From: Shinella sp. WSJ-2
GTDB lineage: Bacteria > Pseudomonadota > Alphaproteobacteria > Rhizobiales > Rhizobiaceae
Direction of reading: 5' to 3'
Assembly (NCBI RefSeq): GCF_003432075.1
Contig: NZ_QWBU01000014.1
Location: 21,347 to 85,346, forward strand
DNA: 64,000 bases
In this document: piece after piece, positions 47,221 to 57,773 of the stretch
Layout: every line of letters starts with the position of its first letter
How positions within the stretch are numbered: position 1 is the stretch's first letter
Program-made: the position numbers and the translations under genes
Notes under the pieces: generated by a model
What the model was told of the DNA's origin: nothing
What the model saw: the letters and a program-made list of their open reading frames with translations, nothing else
Database searches by the model: none

Positions 47221-48621
47221 TCAGGCTGGGGCGCGCCGGAAACCGGGCAGCGACAGGCCGAGTGCGGCGACGAGCAGGGTCGCGGCCACGATGAAGGTCA
47301 CCTGCATGCCGAAGGCAACGGCGGCCGGGTCGGCGCCGGCGAGATCCCGCGTGCCGGCGGCGGCGGTGAAGATCGCGCCCATCAGCGAGGCGCCGGTGAT
47401 GAGGCCGAGATTGCGCGACAGATTGAGCAGGCCCGAGATGACGCCGCGCTCGTCTGCGGCGATGCCGGTCATGACGGCGGCGTTGTTGGCGGCCTGGAAC
47501 ATCTGATAGCCGGGCGTCAGCACGACGATGGCCGCGACATAGCCGGGCAGGCCGAACCAGGCGGAGAGCACGGGCAGGGCGGCCGCACCGGCCGCCATCG
47601 TGGCAAGCCCGGTCGCAACCATCGGGGACGGGCCGAAGCGGTCGACGAGGCGCCCCGCCAGCAGGCCGGTCAGAACGGAGACGATGGGGCCGATCGCCAG
47701 TACGAAGCCCACTTCCGCCGGGCGGAGACCGAGCGTGCGCGACAGGTAGAACGGCCCGACGACCAGCGTCACCATGATGACGGTCGCGACGAGGATGTTG
47801 GCCGCGAGGCTGGCGGGGAAGCCGGTGCGGCGGAAGGCGGCCGGGCGGATCAGCGGAAAGGCGGTTCGGCGCTGCCTGACGGCGAAGAGGATCGCGCCGA
47901 TGACGGCGGTGGCGACGAGCGCGGCGTTCACAAGGCCGATGCGGCCTCCGCCGGCCGTCATGGCGAGTGCATAGGCGGCAAGCGATATCGCCAGCAGCAT
48001 GGCGCCTATGAGGTCAAAGCGGCTTGCGGTGGTCGCCTTGCGGTCGACGGGCAGGACATGTCGCAGGAGATAGAAGGCGGCGATGCCGAAGGGCACGGCG
48101 ACGAGGAAGATCGAAGGCCAGCCGAAGGCGGAGATCAGCAGGCCGCCGAGCGAGGGGCCGAATGCGGTGCCGACCGCCGACATGGTGCCGAGCAGGCCCA
48201 TCGTGCTGCCGATCCGTTCTTTCGCCACGGTCTCGCTGACGAAGGCCATGGCAAGCGCCATCATGGCCGCCGCCCCCGCGCCCTGAACGGCCCTGACGAC
48301 AATGAGGAAGGGCAGCGACGGCGAGAGCCCGGCCAGAAGCGAGGCAGCGGAAAACACCGCAAGGCCCGCCAGCAACAACCGGCGGCGGCCGAAGAGATCG
48401 CCGAGGCGCCCGATGCCGGCGATCAGCACGGTGCTGGCAAGCAGATAGGCGAGGACGACCCACTGGACATGCGGGAAGGGGGCGGAAAAGTGCTGCGCGA
48501 GCGTCGGCAGGGCGACATTGGCGATGCTCGTGCCGAGTGAGGACAACAGGATGGCGAGCGACAGGCCGGCGAGGGTTCCGAGCCTGTTCCGGTTCGCCGT
48601 TGGTGTTTCCGTGTCTTGCAT
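47221..48621 (-). CDS. MFS transporter, EmrB/QacA-type (DHA family)
   Basis: Proton-driven exporter of 466 residues with about 12-14 hydrophobic segments. The loop motif GRLGDLFGRRRLLLAG (MFS motif A) and VVRAVQGAGAAAMMALAMAFVSE are present, and the 14-TMS-like spacing suggests the DHA2 subfamily. ATG 48621 has AAGGAG upstream with an eight-base spacer; a longer frame to 48714 would overlap the regulator's control region. It is divergent from a LysR gene, so it is probably the regulated target. Substrate unknown; drug or small-molecule efflux likely. Confidence 0.9.
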   Translation of the reverse strand: MQDTETPTANRNRLGTLAGLSLAILLSSLGTSIANVALPTLAQHFSAPFPHVQWVVLAYLLASTVLIAGIGRLGDLFGRRRLLLAGLAVFSAASLLAGLSPSLPFLIVVRAVQGAGAAAMMALAMAFVSETVAKERIGSTMGLLGTMSAVGTAFGPSLGGLLISAFGWPSIFLVAVPFGIAAFYLLRHVLPVDRKATTASRFDLIGAMLLAISLAAYALAMTAGGGRIGLVNAALVATAVIGAILFAVRQRRTAFPLIRPAAFRRTGFPASLAANILVATVIMVTLVVGPFYLSRTLGLRPAEVGFVLAIGPIVSVLTGLLAGRLVDRFGPSPMVATGLATMAAGAAALPVLSAWFGLPGYVAAIVVLTPGYQMFQAANNAAVMTGIAADERGVISGLLNLSRNLGLITGASLMGAIFTAAAGTRDLAGADPAAVAFGMQVTFIVAATLLVAALGLSLPGFRRAPA

Positions 48622-48678
48622 GGGACTGCTCCTTGGTTCTTCGGAGCAGATAGGCCTTTCCCTGGAATGGCGGAATGC

Positions 48679-48702
48679 GCACGGATTGCATTCTATTCGT
48701 GC
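48679..48702. promoter_or_regulatory. Candidate LysR operator between MFS and LysR genes
   Basis: GCACGGAT (48679-48686) and ATTCGTGC (48695-48702) form an imperfect inverted repeat (7 of 8) around an 8-bp centre, in the 125-bp divergent intergenic region where an LTTR would bind. Confidence 0.5.
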
Positions 48703-48746
48703 GTCTGACGCCATGTCATTTTACCGCCGACGTGCTAGGATCGCGC

Positions 48747-49649
48747 ATGTCTCGGCCCGATCTCAATCTTCTCGTGACGCTCGACGTGCTGCTTGCTGAA
48801 GGCAGCGTTGCGCAGGCCGCCCGACGGCTCAGGCTCAGCCCTTCGGCGATGAGCCGGGCGCTAGCACGGCTGCGCGACGTCACGGGCGATCCGCTGCTGG
48901 TGCGGGCGGGGCGCGGCCTTGTGCCAACGCCGCGGGCGGCGGAGCTTCGTCAGAGGGTCGGGCAGATCGTGCAAGAGGCGGAGGCGCTGCTGCGGCCGGC
49001 CGAGATCCTCGACCTGAAGACCCTTGTGCGGACCTTTACGCTGCGCAACCGCGAGGGTTTCGTCGATACCTACGGCCCGGCGCTGCTGGCGCGGGTGGCC
49101 CGCGAAGCGCCGGGCGTGAAACTGCGCTTCGTGCCGAAGCCCGACAAGGAGAGCACGCCGCTGCGCGACGGGATCGTCGATCTCGAAACGGGCGTGATCG
49201 GCGATACGACGGGGCCGGAGGTACGCGCGCAGGCACTCTTCCGCGATCGCTTCATTGGCATCGTGCGCGACGGACATCCGCTGCTTGACGGGCCGATCAC
49301 GCCGGAGCGCTACGCGGCCGGCGGCCACATCCTCGTCTCGCGCGGCCGGCGGGAGCGCGGGCCGGTCGACGAGGCGCTGGCGCTGAAGGGACTGACGCGC
49401 ACCATAGCCGTGACGGTGCCAAGCTTTACCGAGGCCGTGACGCTTGCGAAAAACTCCGACCTGATCGCGCAGGTCTCCGACAGGTCGACGCTGTCGTTTC
49501 GCGACGGCGTGACGGCTTTCGCGCTGCCGGTCGATCTGCCCGGCTTCACCGTCTCGCTGCTCTGGCATCCGCGCATGGATGCCGATCCGGCCCATCGCTG
49601 GCTGCGGGCCTGCCTGCGCGAGATCTGCCTGCGGCCTGATGGGCAGTGA
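48747..49649 (+). CDS. LysR-family transcriptional regulator
   Basis: The 300-residue product has an N-terminal winged helix (LNLLVTLDVLLAEGSVAQAARRLRLSPSAMSRALARLRDVTGDPLLVR, split here for length as LNLLVTLDVLLAEGSVAQ and AARRLRLSPSAMSRALARLR) and a C-terminal effector domain of the periplasmic-binding type. Its ligand is unknown. ATG 48747 (MSRPDLNLLVTL) is preceded by AGGA; an earlier in-frame start at 48675 is rejected as it lies over the operator. It is divergent from the MFS gene and likely controls it and itself. Confidence 0.92.
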   Translation: MSRPDLNLLVTLDVLLAEGSVAQAARRLRLSPSAMSRALARLRDVTGDPLLVRAGRGLVPTPRAAELRQRVGQIVQEAEALLRPAEILDLKTLVRTFTLRNREGFVDTYGPALLARVAREAPGVKLRFVPKPDKESTPLRDGIVDLETGVIGDTTGPEVRAQALFRDRFIGIVRDGHPLLDGPITPERYAAGGHILVSRGRRERGPVDEALALKGLTRTIAVTVPSFTEAVTLAKNSDLIAQVSDRSTLSFRDGVTAFALPVDLPGFTVSLLWHPRMDADPAHRWLRACLREICLRPDGQ

Positions 49650-49799
49650 CTTTCCGGCAGAACAATGCTAAAGGGCCGGCAACTGGGCCATACGCCGCAC
49701 TTCCCGGCATTTCCTGGCCTGCAATGAACTTCAGTCGAGCATGGACCGCCGTGGCGCAAAAGCCTGCGCCGGCGCCGCCTGTTCTTGAGGAGTGACCCG

Positions 49800-51038
49800 A
49801 TGGCAAGCATGGATTTTCTCAATACCGCCGACCCGGTCAAGGCGCCGGTCGTCCGCACCATTCCGGCCGCGGAAAAGCCGACGCTGATCGGTCTTTCTCG
49901 TGAAGACATGGGCCGCGCGCTGGTCGAGAAGGGTGTGGCCGAGCGCCAGGTGAAGATGCGCGTCAGCCAGCTCTGGCACTGGCTCTATGTGCGCGGCGTT
50001 TCCGATTTCGACGACATGACCAATGTCTCCAAGGACATGCGCGAAATGCTGAAGACGCATTTCACGATTGCCCGCCCGGAGATCGTCGACGAGCAGATTT
50101 CCAATGACGGTACCCGCAAGTGGCTTTTGCGCTTCCCCGCGCGCGGCGCTGGCCGACCGGTCGAGATCGAGACCGTCTACATTCCCGAAGAAGGCCGCGG
50201 AACGCTCTGCATTTCCAGCCAGGTCGGCTGCACGCTCACCTGTTCCTTCTGCCACACCGGCACGCAGAAGCTGGTGCGCAACCTGACCTCGGAGGAAATC
50301 CTTTCCCAGCTGCTGCTCGCCCGCGACCGGCTCGGCGATTTCCCGGACCGCGACACGCCGGCCGGCGCCATCGTGCCCGCCGAGGGCCGAAAGGTCTCCA
50401 ACATCGTCATGATGGGTATGGGCGAACCGCTCTACAATTTCGAGAACGTCAAGACGGCGCTCCTCATCGCCACCGACGGTGATGGCCTGTCGCTCTCCAA
50501 GCGACGCGTCACGCTCTCGACCTCCGGGATCGTGCCGGAAATCTATCGCACGGGCTCCGAGATCGGGGTGATGCTGGCGATCTCGCTGCATGCCGTGCGC
50601 GACGAGCTGCGCGACATGCTGGTGCCGATCAACAAGAAGTACCCGCTCAAGGAACTGCTCGACGCCTGCCGCGCCTATCCGAGCCTGTCGAATGCGCGGC
50701 GCATCACCTTCGAATATGTGATGCTGAAGGACGTCAACGACAGTCTGGAAGATGCCAAGCTGCTCACCCAACTGCTCAAAGGCATTCCCGCGAAGATCAA
50801 TCTCATCCCGTTCAACCCCTGGCCGGGCACGAACTACCAGTGTTCGGACTGGGAGCAGATCGAGCGCTTCGCCGATTTCATCAATCAGGCCGGCTATGCC
50901 TCGCCGATCCGCACGCCGCGCGGCCGCGACATCCTCGCCGCCTGCGGCCAGCTGAAGTCGGAATCCGAGCGCATGCGCAAGGTCGAGCGCATGGCTTTCG
51001 AGGCGATGATGATCGTCGGTCATGGCGAGGACGACTGA
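49800..51038 (+). CDS. rlmN: 23S rRNA/tRNA adenine-C2 methyltransferase RlmN
   Basis: Radical-SAM methylase of A2503 in 23S rRNA and A37 in tRNA. The 412-residue product has the radical-SAM cluster motif [13 protein letters not shown], the SAM segment [13 protein letters not shown], and the C-terminal methyl-carrying cysteine in [15 protein letters not shown]-terminal [23 protein letters not shown] is the RlmN accessory domain. GAGGAG precedes ATG 49800. It sits alone between the LysR gene and the ABC uptake operon. Confidence 0.96.
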   Translation: MASMDFLNTADPVKAPVVRTIPAAEKPTLIGLSREDMGRALVEKGVAERQVKMRVSQLWHWLYVRGVSDFDDMTNVSKDMREMLKTHFTIARPEIVDEQISNDGTRKWLLRFPARGAGRPVEIETVYIPEEGRGTLCISSQVGCTLTCSFCHTGTQKLVRNLTSEEILSQLLLARDRLGDFPDRDTPAGAIVPAEGRKVSNIVMMGMGEPLYNFENVKTALLIATDGDGLSLSKRRVTLSTSGIVPEIYRTGSEIGVMLAISLHAVRDELRDMLVPINKKYPLKELLDACRAYPSLSNARRITFEYVMLKDVNDSLEDAKLLTQLLKGIPAKINLIPFNPWPGTNYQCSDWEQIERFADFINQAGYASPIRTPRGRDILAACGQLKSESERMRKVERMAFEAMMIVGHGEDD

Positions 51039-51154
51039 GGCCGTTTTGCCGCAGGCTTCTATCAGAAAATGTGATTGATGAAGCGCTTTCCGAGAATTGA
51101 TCTGAAGGGCTGTTTTGCCTAGAAACGCCCTGAAATCATTCTAGGGAGACCTTC

Positions 51155-52108
51155 ATGCGTCAACTTCTCCTCGCTCTCGCGGCCACGGTCGCGATTTCCC
51201 TTCCTGCAAAGGCCGAGGACGTCACGGTTGCCGTGACCGCCATCGTCGAACATCCGGCGCTCGATGCCGCCCGTGACGGCGTCAAGGAAGCGCTGGAAGC
51301 CGCCGGCTACAAGGAAGGCGAGAACCTGAAGTTCATCTACGAATCGGCGCAGGGCAACCCCGCGACGGCCGCGCAGATCGCCCGCCAGTTCGTCGGCGAA
51401 GACCCGACCGTGATCGTGCCGATCTCCACGCCTTCGGCGCAGGCCGTCGTCTCCGCGACGAAGGACATCCCGGTCGTTTTCACCGCCGTTTCCGATCCGC
51501 TCGGCGCACAGCTCGTGACGGACATGGACAAGCCTGGCGGCAACGTTACCGGCCTTTCCGACATGTCGCCGGTTGCCGAGCATCTGGCCCTCATCAAGGA
51601 AATCCTGCCCAACGCCAAGACGATCGGCTTCCTCTACAATTCCGGCGAGGCGAACTCCGTTTCTCTGCTCGCCGTGCTGAAGGCGGAAGCGGAAAAGGCC
51701 GGCCTGACGGTCGTCGAATCCGCCGCCACCAAGTCTGCCGAAGTGCAGGGTGCCGCGCGCGCCCTCGTCGGTCGAGCAGACGCCATCTACATCCCGACGG
51801 ACAACACGATCATCTCCGCTCTGGAAGGTGCCGTCTCCGTCGCCGAGGAAGCCAAGCTGCCGCTCTTCACCGCCGACACGGATTCCGTCTCGCGCGGCGC
51901 TATCGCGGCGCTCGGCTTCAACTACAAGGACGTCGGCAAGCAGACGGGTGAAATCGTCGTGCGCATCCTCAAGGGTGAAAACCCCGGCGATATCGCCGTG
52001 AAGGTTGCCGCCGGCACCGACCTCGTCGTCAACAAGGGTGCGGCCGCCAAGATGGGCGTCACCCTGCCGGAAGCTCTCGTCGGCCGCGCGACCCGCGTCA
52101 TCGAATAA
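51155..52108 (+). CDS. ABC_sub_bind (TrpX-like) substrate-binding lipid-free protein
   Basis: Periplasmic binding protein of 317 residues with a signal peptide (MRQLLLALAATVAISLPAKA, cut after KAE region near residue 20). It contains VAVTAIVEHPALDAARDGVKEALEAAGYKEGENLKF and PSAQAVVSATKDIPVVFTAVSDPLGA, hallmarks of the ABC_sub_bind family (tryptophan/tyrosine binders such as TrpX). AGGGAG precedes ATG 51155. A strong hairpin lies between it and the permease, and the ATPase follows: a complete uptake operon. The ligand is unproven. Confidence 0.9.
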   Translation: MRQLLLALAATVAISLPAKAEDVTVAVTAIVEHPALDAARDGVKEALEAAGYKEGENLKFIYESAQGNPATAAQIARQFVGEDPTVIVPISTPSAQAVVSATKDIPVVFTAVSDPLGAQLVTDMDKPGGNVTGLSDMSPVAEHLALIKEILPNAKTIGFLYNSGEANSVSLLAVLKAEAEKAGLTVVESAATKSAEVQGAARALVGRADAIYIPTDNTIISALEGAVSVAEEAKLPLFTADTDSVSRGAIAALGFNYKDVGKQTGEIVVRILKGENPGDIAVKVAAGTDLVVNKGAAAKMGVTLPEALVGRATRVIE

Positions 52109-52134
52109 GTTTCCGTTTTACATTACCAATCGGG

Positions 52135-52168
52135 ATCAACCGCTGCCGGATCGCCGGCAGCGGTTGAT
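52135..52168 (+). repeat. Perfect 15-bp hairpin between binding protein and permease genes
   Basis: ATCAACCGCTGCCGG (52135-52149) pairs fully with CCGGCAGCGGTTGAT (52154-52168) around an ATCG tetraloop. No T-run follows, so it is best explained as a stabilising or partial-termination hairpin that keeps binding-protein mRNA more abundant than permease mRNA. Confidence 0.7.
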
Positions 52169-52229
52169 CTGTTAAAGAGACCCATCCCGCCACACCTGCG
52201 GAACGGGTGAAAAGAGAAAGCCGAGAGCC

Positions 52230-53108
52230 GTGAGCCTGATTGCCTTCTGGGGTGCCGTCGAACTGGGGCTGGTCTATGCCTTCGTCGCCGTTGGCGTTTA
52301 CCTTGCCTTCCGCGTGCTGGATTTCCCGGACCTGACCGTGGACGGATCCTTCCCGCTCGGTGCCGCCGTCACGGCCGTGCTGATCATCGCGGGCATCAAC
52401 CCCTGGCTTGCCGCTTTCGTGGCCATGCTGGCCGGTGCCGGTGCCGGCCTCGTCACGGCGATGCTCAATGTGCGCTTCCGCATCCTCAATCTGCTCGCCT
52501 CGATCCTGACGATGATTGCGCTGTTCTCGGTGAACCTGCGCGTCATGGGCAAGCCGAATGTCGCGCTGATCAATGCCGAGACGATGCTGAGCCCGTTCTT
52601 CGGCCATGGTCTCAGGGATTTCTACGTCCGGCCGCTCTTCATCTTCGTTCTCGTCGTCCTCGCCGTCGTCCTCGTCTGGCGCTTCCTGGAAAGCGATGCC
52701 GGCCTCTCGATGCGCGCGACCGGGGCAAACGCCCGCATGGCCCGCGCACAGGGCGTCGATACCAACCGCCAGATCTATCTCGGCATTGCGCTTTCCAACG
52801 CGCTGGTTGCCCTCGGTGGCGCGCTCTTTGCCCAGACCAACGGCTTCGCGGACGTCACCTCCGGTGTCGGCACCATCGTCGTCGGCCTTGCCGCCGTCAT
52901 CATCGGCGAAACGCTGTTCGGCACACGCGGTATCCTGATGGCGCTCATCGGCTGCGTGCTCGGCTCGATCCTCTATCGCATCGCCATCCAGCTTGCGCTG
53001 TCCTCCGACGTGCTTGGCCTGCAGGCCTCCGACCTCAATTTCGTGACGGCGCTGCTCGTCACCGTGGCGCTCGTCCTGCCGCGCCTTCGCCGCGGAGGAG
53101 CCGCCTGA
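52230..53108 (+). CDS. ABC transporter permease (branched-chain-type fold)
   Basis: Integral membrane permease of 292 residues with about eight spans and a GxxxD-type loop near ARAQGVDTNRQIYLGIALSNALVALGGALFAQ. The permease family pairs with ABC_sub_bind binding proteins. The start is GTG 52230. Its TGA overlaps the ATPase ATG by one base (TGATG). Location and order (binding protein, permease, ATPase) support one transporter. Confidence 0.9.
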   Translation: MSLIAFWGAVELGLVYAFVAVGVYLAFRVLDFPDLTVDGSFPLGAAVTAVLIIAGINPWLAAFVAMLAGAGAGLVTAMLNVRFRILNLLASILTMIALFSVNLRVMGKPNVALINAETMLSPFFGHGLRDFYVRPLFIFVLVVLAVVLVWRFLESDAGLSMRATGANARMARAQGVDTNRQIYLGIALSNALVALGGALFAQTNGFADVTSGVGTIVVGLAAVIIGETLFGTRGILMALIGCVLGSILYRIAIQLALSSDVLGLQASDLNFVTALLVTVALVLPRLRRGGAA

Positions 53109-53902
53109 TGATCTCCGTTTCCGATATCAAGGTTACCTTCGGCAAGGGCACGCCGCTGCAGAAGCAGGCGCTGAACGGTGTCAGCCTCACCATCGAGGAA
53201 GGCCAGTTCGTCACCGTCATCGGCTCGAACGGTGCGGGCAAGTCGACCCTGCTCGGCGTTCTCGCCGGCGATGTGATCGCGACCGAGGGACAGGTGAAGA
53301 TCGGCACCGCCGACGTCACCCGCCAGGGCACCGCCGGCCGCGCCGGCCGCGTCGCCCGCGTCTTCCAGGATCCGCTGACCGGCAGCTGCGGTGCGCTTTC
53401 CATCGAGGAGAACCTGGCGCTTGCCGCCCGTCGCGGTGAACGTCGCGGCCTGTCCTCGGCGCTCGGGCCGCAGCGTCGCGCCGTCTTCCGCGAGCGCATC
53501 GCCGAACTCAATCTCGGCCTCGAAAACCGCATGCGCGACCGCATGGACCTGCTCTCCGGCGGCCAGCGCCAGGCCGTCTCGCTGGTCATGGCTACGCTTG
53601 CCGGCTCCGATGTGCTGCTGCTCGACGAGCACACCGCAGCGCTGGATCCCGGCATGGCCGAGTTCATCATGACGCTTACGCAGAAGATCGTCTCGGAGCG
53701 CAAGCTGACAACGCTGATGGTCACGCATTCCATGCGCCAGGCGCTCGACTACGGCCACCGCACCGTCATGCTGCACGGCGGCGAGATCGTGCTCGACGTC
53801 GCAGGCGACAACCGCAAAAATCTTCAGGTCGAGGACCTGATCGCGATGTTCCGCAAGATGCGCGGCCAGACGCTGGACGACGACGCGCTGCTGATCAGCT
53901 GA
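53108..53902 (+). CDS. ABC transporter ATP-binding protein
   Basis: Cytoplasmic ATPase of 264 residues: Walker A GSNGAGKSTLLG near residues 39-50, signature LLSGGQRQAVSLVMATLAG, Walker B VLLLDEHTAALDP and the His-loop VTHSMRQAL. It belongs with the preceding binding protein and permease. The unusual DEH in Walker B (usual DEP) is seen in this subfamily and keeps the catalytic Glu. Confidence 0.94.
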   Translation: MISVSDIKVTFGKGTPLQKQALNGVSLTIEEGQFVTVIGSNGAGKSTLLGVLAGDVIATEGQVKIGTADVTRQGTAGRAGRVARVFQDPLTGSCGALSIEENLALAARRGERRGLSSALGPQRRAVFRERIAELNLGLENRMRDRMDLLSGGQRQAVSLVMATLAGSDVLLLDEHTAALDPGMAEFIMTLTQKIVSERKLTTLMVTHSMRQALDYGHRTVMLHGGEIVLDVAGDNRKNLQVEDLIAMFRKMRGQTLDDDALLIS

Positions 53903-53963
53903 GGCGCCAACAAACCGCCTGAATCCGCCCGCAGTTTTTTGCGGTCGGATGTGGGAGGTGAAC

Positions 53964-54575
53964 ATGCTGTTGCGTCGCGATTGTCTCTTGGGCGGTCTCT
54001 CGGCGGGTCTGGTTCTCGCGCTGCCGGTGATCGTAAGGGCGGATACCAGAAGCGAACCCGCCGGCAGGCTCGTGGCGGCGGCGCGCCGTCAGGTCGGTGT
54101 CACATTGACCTATGACGCCGCCTATTCGAAACTCGATTATCCCGGCGGCGACGTTCCACGCGAGCGTGGCGTGTGTACCGATGTCATCGTTCGCGCCTAT
54201 CGCGATGCGCTCGACATCGATCTTCAGGTTTTCGTCCATGAGGACATGCGTAAGGCATTCTCGGCCTATCCAGCACTGTGGGGTCTGAAGAAGACGGATC
54301 GCAACATCGACCATCGCCGGGTACCCAATCTCCAGGCCTTTTTCAGGCGGGCCGGTGCGGCGCAGGCGATCAGCGAGGCGGGCGCGGACTATCGGCCGGG
54401 CGATATCGTTTCCCATATGCTGCCCGGAAACCTGCCGCATATCGGAATTGTCGCGGATGAACGTACAGCCGACGGCTCACGACCGTTCGTCGTGCACAAT
54501 ATCGGTGCCGGTGTCCGGCTCGAGGATGTGCTCTTCGCCTACCCCATCACCGGGCATTATCGCTATCGCGTGTAA
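53964..54575 (+). CDS. DUF1287 family exported protein
   Basis: The product has 203 residues with a Tat-like or Sec signal (MLLRRDCLLGGLSAGLVLALPVIVRA). Conserved DUF1287 motifs are VTLTYDAAYSKLDYPGGDVPRERGVCTDVIVRAYRDALDIDLQ (with the likely catalytic Cys in GVCTDV), LQVFVHEDMR, and HIGIVADE (conserved His). The fold resembles NlpC/P60-like Cys hydrolases (YijF type), so a cell-wall or peptide amidase role is possible. GGGAGG precedes ATG 53964. It lies just after the ABC operon and before the LysE gene on the opposite strand. Confidence 0.85.
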   Translation: MLLRRDCLLGGLSAGLVLALPVIVRADTRSEPAGRLVAAARRQVGVTLTYDAAYSKLDYPGGDVPRERGVCTDVIVRAYRDALDIDLQVFVHEDMRKAFSAYPALWGLKKTDRNIDHRRVPNLQAFFRRAGAAQAISEAGADYRPGDIVSHMLPGNLPHIGIVADERTADGSRPFVVHNIGAGVRLEDVLFAYPITGHYRYRV

Positions 54576-54579
54576 GGGC

Positions 54580-55221
54580 TTATCGCGCCTGCGTGAGCAG
54601 GATTTTCGCCGCGAAGATCGAGAAAACGCCGGCGAAGGTGTAGTCGATGCCGCGCAGCACATTGGGGTTCTGCTGGAGCCAGGCAGCGAGCTTGTCGGCG
54701 CCGAGGATGACGAGGATGTTCACCGGCATGCCGATGGCGATGAAGAGCAGGCCAAGCACGATCAGCTTGCCGGTGACATCGGGATCGCCGGCCGAGATGA
54801 ACTGGGGCAGGAAGGTCATGAAGAAGATGATGACCTTGGGGTTCAGCAGGTTCACCCAGAAGCCAGTGGAGATATTGGCGAAGGCCGTGCCGCGCGGGCC
54901 GGCCGCGGCCTTCACCGTGAAGCTGGAGCCGTAGCGGATGGCCTGGACGGCGAGCCACAGCAGATAGGCGGCACCGCCCGTCTTCAGGATCAGGAAGGCC
55001 GTCGGCGAGGCGGTGATGAGGGCGGAAATGCCGAAGGCGACGAGCAGCGTGTGCACGACGATGCCCAGGCTGGTGCCGACCACGACATAAAGCGCCGGAC
55101 CACGGCCCTGCGACAGAGCGCGGCTGATCGACAGCGTCATGTCCGGGCCGGGCGTCACGGCCAGGAGCAAGCTTGCGGCCGTGAAAGCGAGAAGCGTCGA
55201 AATCGTGGGCAGGAGGTCCAT
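54580..55221 (-). CDS. LysE family translocator
   Basis: Inner-membrane exporter of 213 residues with six hydrophobic segments of the LysE/RhtB fold: LLLAVTPGPDMTLSISRALSQGRGPALYVV is the family N-terminal motif (TPGPD), followed by WVNLLNPKVIIFFMTFLPQF. Members export amino acids such as lysine, threonine or homoserine lactones. ATG 55221 (MDLLPTISTLL) follows the family; an upstream in-frame start at 55287 adds an unlikely 22 residues. The substrate is unknown. Confidence 0.92.
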   Translation of the reverse strand: MDLLPTISTLLAFTAASLLLAVTPGPDMTLSISRALSQGRGPALYVVVGTSLGIVVHTLLVAFGISALITASPTAFLILKTGGAAYLLWLAVQAIRYGSSFTVKAAAGPRGTAFANISTGFWVNLLNPKVIIFFMTFLPQFISAGDPDVTGKLIVLGLLFIAIGMPVNILVILGADKLAAWLQQNPNVLRGIDYTFAGVFSIFAAKILLTQAR

Positions 55222-55302
55222 GGTGAAGCCTGAAAAGCGGAACGGAGACGAAATCCCTAATCGGGCTTTTCGGCAATTACCAATCAAGCTTTGTGATGGG
55301 CC

Positions 55303-56154
55303 CTATCGGTCTTCCAGGTAGGTCCGGAAGGCTTCGGCATAATCCTTGTGCCAGCGTGAGAGCGGCGGACGGTTTTCGATGATGTCGCCGATCGCCCAGG
55401 CCATGCGACGCTCGTCCAGCGCCCGCGGCACGTCGTTGTCGGGGCAGAGAATGTAGAAATCGCCCCGTGCGAGGCTTTCCAGCATGAAATCGACGGTCTG
55501 GGCCGGCGTCCAGGCGGCGTCCGGCTTTTCCGTGCGGTCCCCCTTGGTGAGCGCCGTATAGACGAAGCCGGGGATCAGCAGATGGGCGGAGAGCTTCGCG
55601 CCCTCGGTGTTGCGCAGCTCGTGCTGCAAGGCTTCGGTAAAGACCTTCACGCCGGCCTTCGAGACATTGTAGGCGGGGTTGCCGGGCGGCGTGGTGATGC
55701 CCTGCTTGGAGCCGGTGTTGATGATAAGGCCGGGCTCGCCATGCGCCAGCATATTCGGCCCGAAGACCTGCGTGCCGTGGATCACGCCCATCAGGTTGAC
55801 GGCGAGGATATGGCCCCAGTTGGCCTCGGCGCTGAAGATCGAGGTGTCCGGCTGGATGCCGGCATTGTTCATCAGCACATGCACGCGGGCGAAACGCTGC
55901 TGGACGGCGCGCTCCAGCGCTTCCAGCTCGTGGCGGTGGGCAACGTCGGTCTCCACCGCCATGATATTGGCTTCGCCGGCGATGGCCTCCAGTTCGACGC
56001 GCGCTTCGGCGAGCTGGTCGGCATTGCGGTCGGCGATCGTCACGAACATGCCGGCCTCGGCAAAGCGCCGCGCGGCGGCAAGGCCGATGCCGGAGGCGCC
56101 GCCGGTGACGACGGCGACGTTGTCCTGCTTGATGATGTCCTTGAGGTCGGTCAT
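55303..56154 (-). CDS. Short-chain dehydrogenase/reductase
   Basis: NAD(P)-dependent oxidoreductase of 283 residues: cofactor motif TGGASGIG near residues 17-24, NNAG motif in [10 protein letters not shown], catalytic YxxxK as YNVSKAG near residue 152. An Asp at the end of the second strand (IADRN) suggests NAD(H) preference. ATG 56154 has GAAGGGGA upstream; ATG 56172 is an alternative. It is divergent from argG. The substrate is not predictable. Confidence 0.92.
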   Translation of the reverse strand: MTDLKDIIKQDNVAVVTGGASGIGLAAARRFAEAGMFVTIADRNADQLAEARVELEAIAGEANIMAVETDVAHRHELEALERAVQQRFARVHVLMNNAGIQPDTSIFSAEANWGHILAVNLMGVIHGTQVFGPNMLAHGEPGLIINTGSKQGITTPPGNPAYNVSKAGVKVFTEALQHELRNTEGAKLSAHLLIPGFVYTALTKGDRTEKPDAAWTPAQTVDFMLESLARGDFYILCPDNDVPRALDERRMAWAIGDIIENRPPLSRWHKDYAEAFRTYLEDR

Positions 56155-56342
56155 GGGTTCATCCCCTTCCATGGTCCAGTCCTGCGCAATATGGGGTCGC
56201 TCGCGGCGGCGTCAAACCCTGCCTGCGGCAGGATGCGACGGGCATCGCCCTTGCGCCGCGCGCCAATCTCGCTAAAAGTGCCCGCGACACCGGGCCTTGC
56301 GGGCTTGCCGCAGATCCTCTCCATGCAACGGACCTCATCATC

Positions 56343-57566
<1,224 letters not shown>

Positions 57567-57583
57567 TCGGGACGATCCAAATG

Positions 57584-57621
57584 AAAAGGCCCGCTGCTGG
57601 AAACGGCAGCGGGCCTTTTTT
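57584..57621 (+). terminator. Terminator of argG
   Basis: AAAAGGCCCGCTGC pairs with GCAGCGGGCCTTTT around TGGAAACG, ending in a six-T tail. Confidence 0.95.
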
Positions 57622-57773
57622 GCGTCCCAAAGGGTGTTTCGCTAGCACGGGGTTAAGTACCCCTAAGTCAGCAGAAATGCACGGAACCCTCGGTGCAACG
57701 CCTGGGATGACGTCGTGGGGTGGAGCCGTGGCGTGTCATTCGCAAAAGTGCGGAGTGCTCAAAGCCCCTACCT

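Noticed and set aside
53915..53955. Hairpin after the ABC ATPase gene
   Set aside because: The stem is broken by a mismatch and the T-run lies in the loop, so it is not a convincing terminator.
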